Shown here: one piece after another, positions 10,335 to 11,298 of the stretch
How the letters are laid out: every line of letters begins with the position of its first letter
Numbering within the stretch: position 1 is the first letter of the stretch
Source: an uncultured Actinomycetes bacterium
Lineage (GTDB): Bacteria; Actinomycetota; Thermoleophilia; Solirubrobacterales; 70-9
Direction: 5' to 3'
Length of the DNA stretch: 11,298 bases
NCBI GenBank assembly: GCA_946886425.1
Contig: CAMPIP010000066.1
Span: 1 to 11,298, forward strand
Made by a program: the position numbers and the translations under genes
The notes under the pieces: model-generated
What the model was told of the DNA's origin: nothing
Database searches by the model: none
Seen by the model: only the letters and a program-made list of their open reading frames with translations

Positions 10335-10340
10335 ATTGTA
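10335..10340 (-). promoter_or_regulatory. -10 element close to the HNH start
   Basis: TACAAT on the minus strand matches TATAAT at five of six bases and lies 11 bases ahead of the ATG at 10323. Transcription would begin within a few bases of the start codon. No -35 is evident in the GC-rich sequence upstream. Absence of a ribosome binding site agrees with leaderless translation. Confidence 0.4.
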
Positions 10341-10353
10341 GGGGGCGGGGCCG

Positions 10354-10369
10354 CCCTCGCGGCCGAGGG
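10354..10369 (-). terminator. GC-rich hairpin between pheA and the HNH gene
   Basis: CCCTCG (10354-10359) and CGAGGG (10364-10369) pair around a four-base loop, 15 bases after the pheA stop. No T-run follows on the minus strand, so any termination would be weak or factor-dependent. Confidence 0.3.
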
Positions 10370-10383
10370 AGGGTTCCGGGCGC

Positions 10384-11298
10384 TCAGGCGCGCGGGTAGG
10401 AGCCGAGGATGCGCACCGACTCCGCCTTCGCGCGCAGCGCTGAGATCGCCTCGGCTACAGGGCCCTCCTCGGCCCCGCCCTCGAGGTCGACGAAGAACAT
10501 GTAGCGGCCGAGGCCCTGGCGGAGCGGCCGCGACTCGATCCTGGTCAGGTTGACCTGGCGCGAGGAGAACTCTTGCAGGGCCTCGACAAGGGCGCCCGGG
10601 TGGTCGGCTCCGAGCTCGGAGAAGACCAGCGAGGTCTTCCAGGGGCCGGAACCCTCCGGCTCCGTACCTGCCGGGGCGATCCAGACGAAGCGGGTCGTGT
10701 TGCCGGCCTCGTCCTCGACGTCCTCGCGCAGCACCTCGCAGCCGTAGAGCTGGGCGGCGACTTGGGTCCCGAGAGCCGCCCAGGGCCGGGTCGACTCGCT
10801 GACCATCCGCACCGCGGCGGCGGTGCTGCTGACGCTGCGGCGTTCCACCTCGGGCAGCTGCTCGCGCAGGAAGCGGGCGCACTGGGCGAGCGGCTGGGCG
10901 TGCGAGAGCACCGCCTCGATCGCGTCCACGTCCACCTGCTCGCGGGCGATCAGATGGACGTGGACCGCGTAGTCGTACTCGCCGACGATCGTCACCCCGG
11001 TCGCGTCGAAGGCGAGGGCGTCGAGGCTGGGCCGCACCGAGCCCTCGATCGAGAACTCGCGGCCGAGGTAGCCGAGGCCGCCGGAGATGGCGTGGCTGTC
11101 CGCTCCCTGATCGAAGCGGTAGCCGGCGCGCAGCGGGACCGCGTCGGCGACGAGGATCTCGCCGCCAGCCATGATCCGCGCCGCGATGTCCTCGTAGGAG
11201 TTGAAGTCGGCGACGCCGTCCGCCTCGATGGTGAAGTCGTCGCTCGCGATGGCGAGGCCACCACCGAACGTGGTCGGCATGAGGCCGTGGTTCGGGTA
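10384..11298 (-). CDS. pheA: Prephenate dehydratase with ACT domain, 5' end anomalous and open to window edge
   Basis: Prephenate dehydratase converts prephenate to phenylpyruvate in phenylalanine synthesis; the ACT domain senses phenylalanine. Numbered from the ATG at 11280 (298 residues), the family pattern is clear from about residue 77. SIEGSVRPSLDALAF (77-91) and VTIVGE (96-101) are followed by LSHAQPLAQC (125-134), STAAAVRMV (152-160) and the catalytic TRF (196-198). The ACT domain (about 216-298) has both regulatory motifs, GAL (229-231) and ESRP (249-252). What precedes residue 77 is not prephenate dehydratase. The usual opening YLGPxGTFS and the PIENS stretch are missing, and a beta-barrel-like sequence stands in their place (separate entry). 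The frame has no stop up to the window edge, so ATG 11280 may not be a real start. As it stands the enzyme would lack half of its active-site cleft. An assembly chimera or a true gene fusion are the two explanations. Confidence 0.85.
   Translation of the reverse strand, partial: YPNHGLMPTTFGGGLAIASDDFTIEADGVADFNSYEDIAARIMAGGEILVADAVPLRAGYRFDQGADSHAISGGLGYLGREFSIEGSVRPSLDALAFDATGVTIVGEYDYAVHVHLIAREQVDVDAIEAVLSHAQPLAQCARFLREQLPEVERRSVSSTAAAVRMVSESTRPWAALGTQVAAQLYGCEVLREDVEDEAGNTTRFVWIAPAGTEPEGSGPWKTSLVFSELGADHPGALVEALQEFSSRQVNLTRIESRPLRQGLGRYMFFVDLEGGAEEGPVAEAISALRAKAESVRILGSYPRA
11053..11298 (-). other. Outer-membrane beta-barrel-like segment fused in frame to pheA
   Basis: This part of the frame reads as alternating beta strands and short turns: FGGGLAIASDDFTIEADGV, then IAARIMAGGEILVADAVPLR, then AGYRFDQGADSHAISGGLGY, then LGREFSIEGSVR. 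Strand pairs such as AGGE...LRAGYRFD and HAISGGLGY are typical of the last strands of Gram-negative (myxobacteria- or deltaproteobacteria-like) outer-membrane barrels. They match nothing in prephenate dehydratase, and such barrels are not expected in an ordinary monoderm actinobacterium. The family assignment is from pattern recognition only. Confidence 0.5.

Overview
This is a high-GC bacterial chromosome segment with a replication-origin-proximal gene order: recF (3' part) - dciA - gyrB - gyrA on the plus strand. That order, the DUF721/DciA protein joined to recF by an ATGA overlap, the HNH protein beginning MARVLVLNATYEP and the overall composition suggest an actinobacterium or close relative. 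The Thermoleophilia/Solirubrobacterales type is my best guess, but it is an inference. GyrB carries the large domain insertion best known from Gram-negative gyrases, so the placement should be held loosely.

Layout. Positions 1-1128 hold the C-terminal two-thirds of RecF and the small helicase loader DciA. Positions 1129-1282 are the gyrB leader, with a compound hairpin and T-run just ahead of a TTG start. Positions 1283-6352 hold gyrB and gyrA, separated by 147 bases. Positions 6353-6541 are intergenic, with hairpins, a strong ribosome binding site and no tRNA that I can see. No gene-free stretch exceeds 300 bases.

Positions 6542-9820 look like an accessory block: visibly lower GC, TTA codons and no housekeeping function. 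It holds a SAMHD1/YdhJ-like HD phosphohydrolase (plus), an ImmA/IrrE-type zinc metallopeptidase (minus), and a small protein of unknown family (plus) that looks like two ribbon-helix-helix units in tandem. The last two diverge from an AT-rich region with a perfect 15-base palindrome over the candidate -10 elements. Both convergent junctions of the block end in 4-base overlapping stop codons. A peptidase facing a probable DNA-binding protein, next to a possible dNTP hydrolase, recalls phage-immunity, toxin-antitoxin or element-control modules, but no such function is shown by the sequence.

Positions 9817-11298 (minus) hold an HNH endonuclease-family gene and a prephenate dehydratase gene (pheA). 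The pheA reading frame is anomalous. From about position 11052 down it is a normal prephenate dehydratase plus ACT domain. The last ~245 bases of the window instead encode what reads like strands of an outer-membrane beta-barrel, in place of the N-terminal catalytic part. The switch falls in a short stretch (SIEGSV) that fits both proteins, so this is either a chimeric assembly or a real illegitimate fusion.

The replication and supercoiling genes look intact and expressed. The two most noteworthy items are the HD/ImmA/tandem-RHH block and the chimeric pheA.
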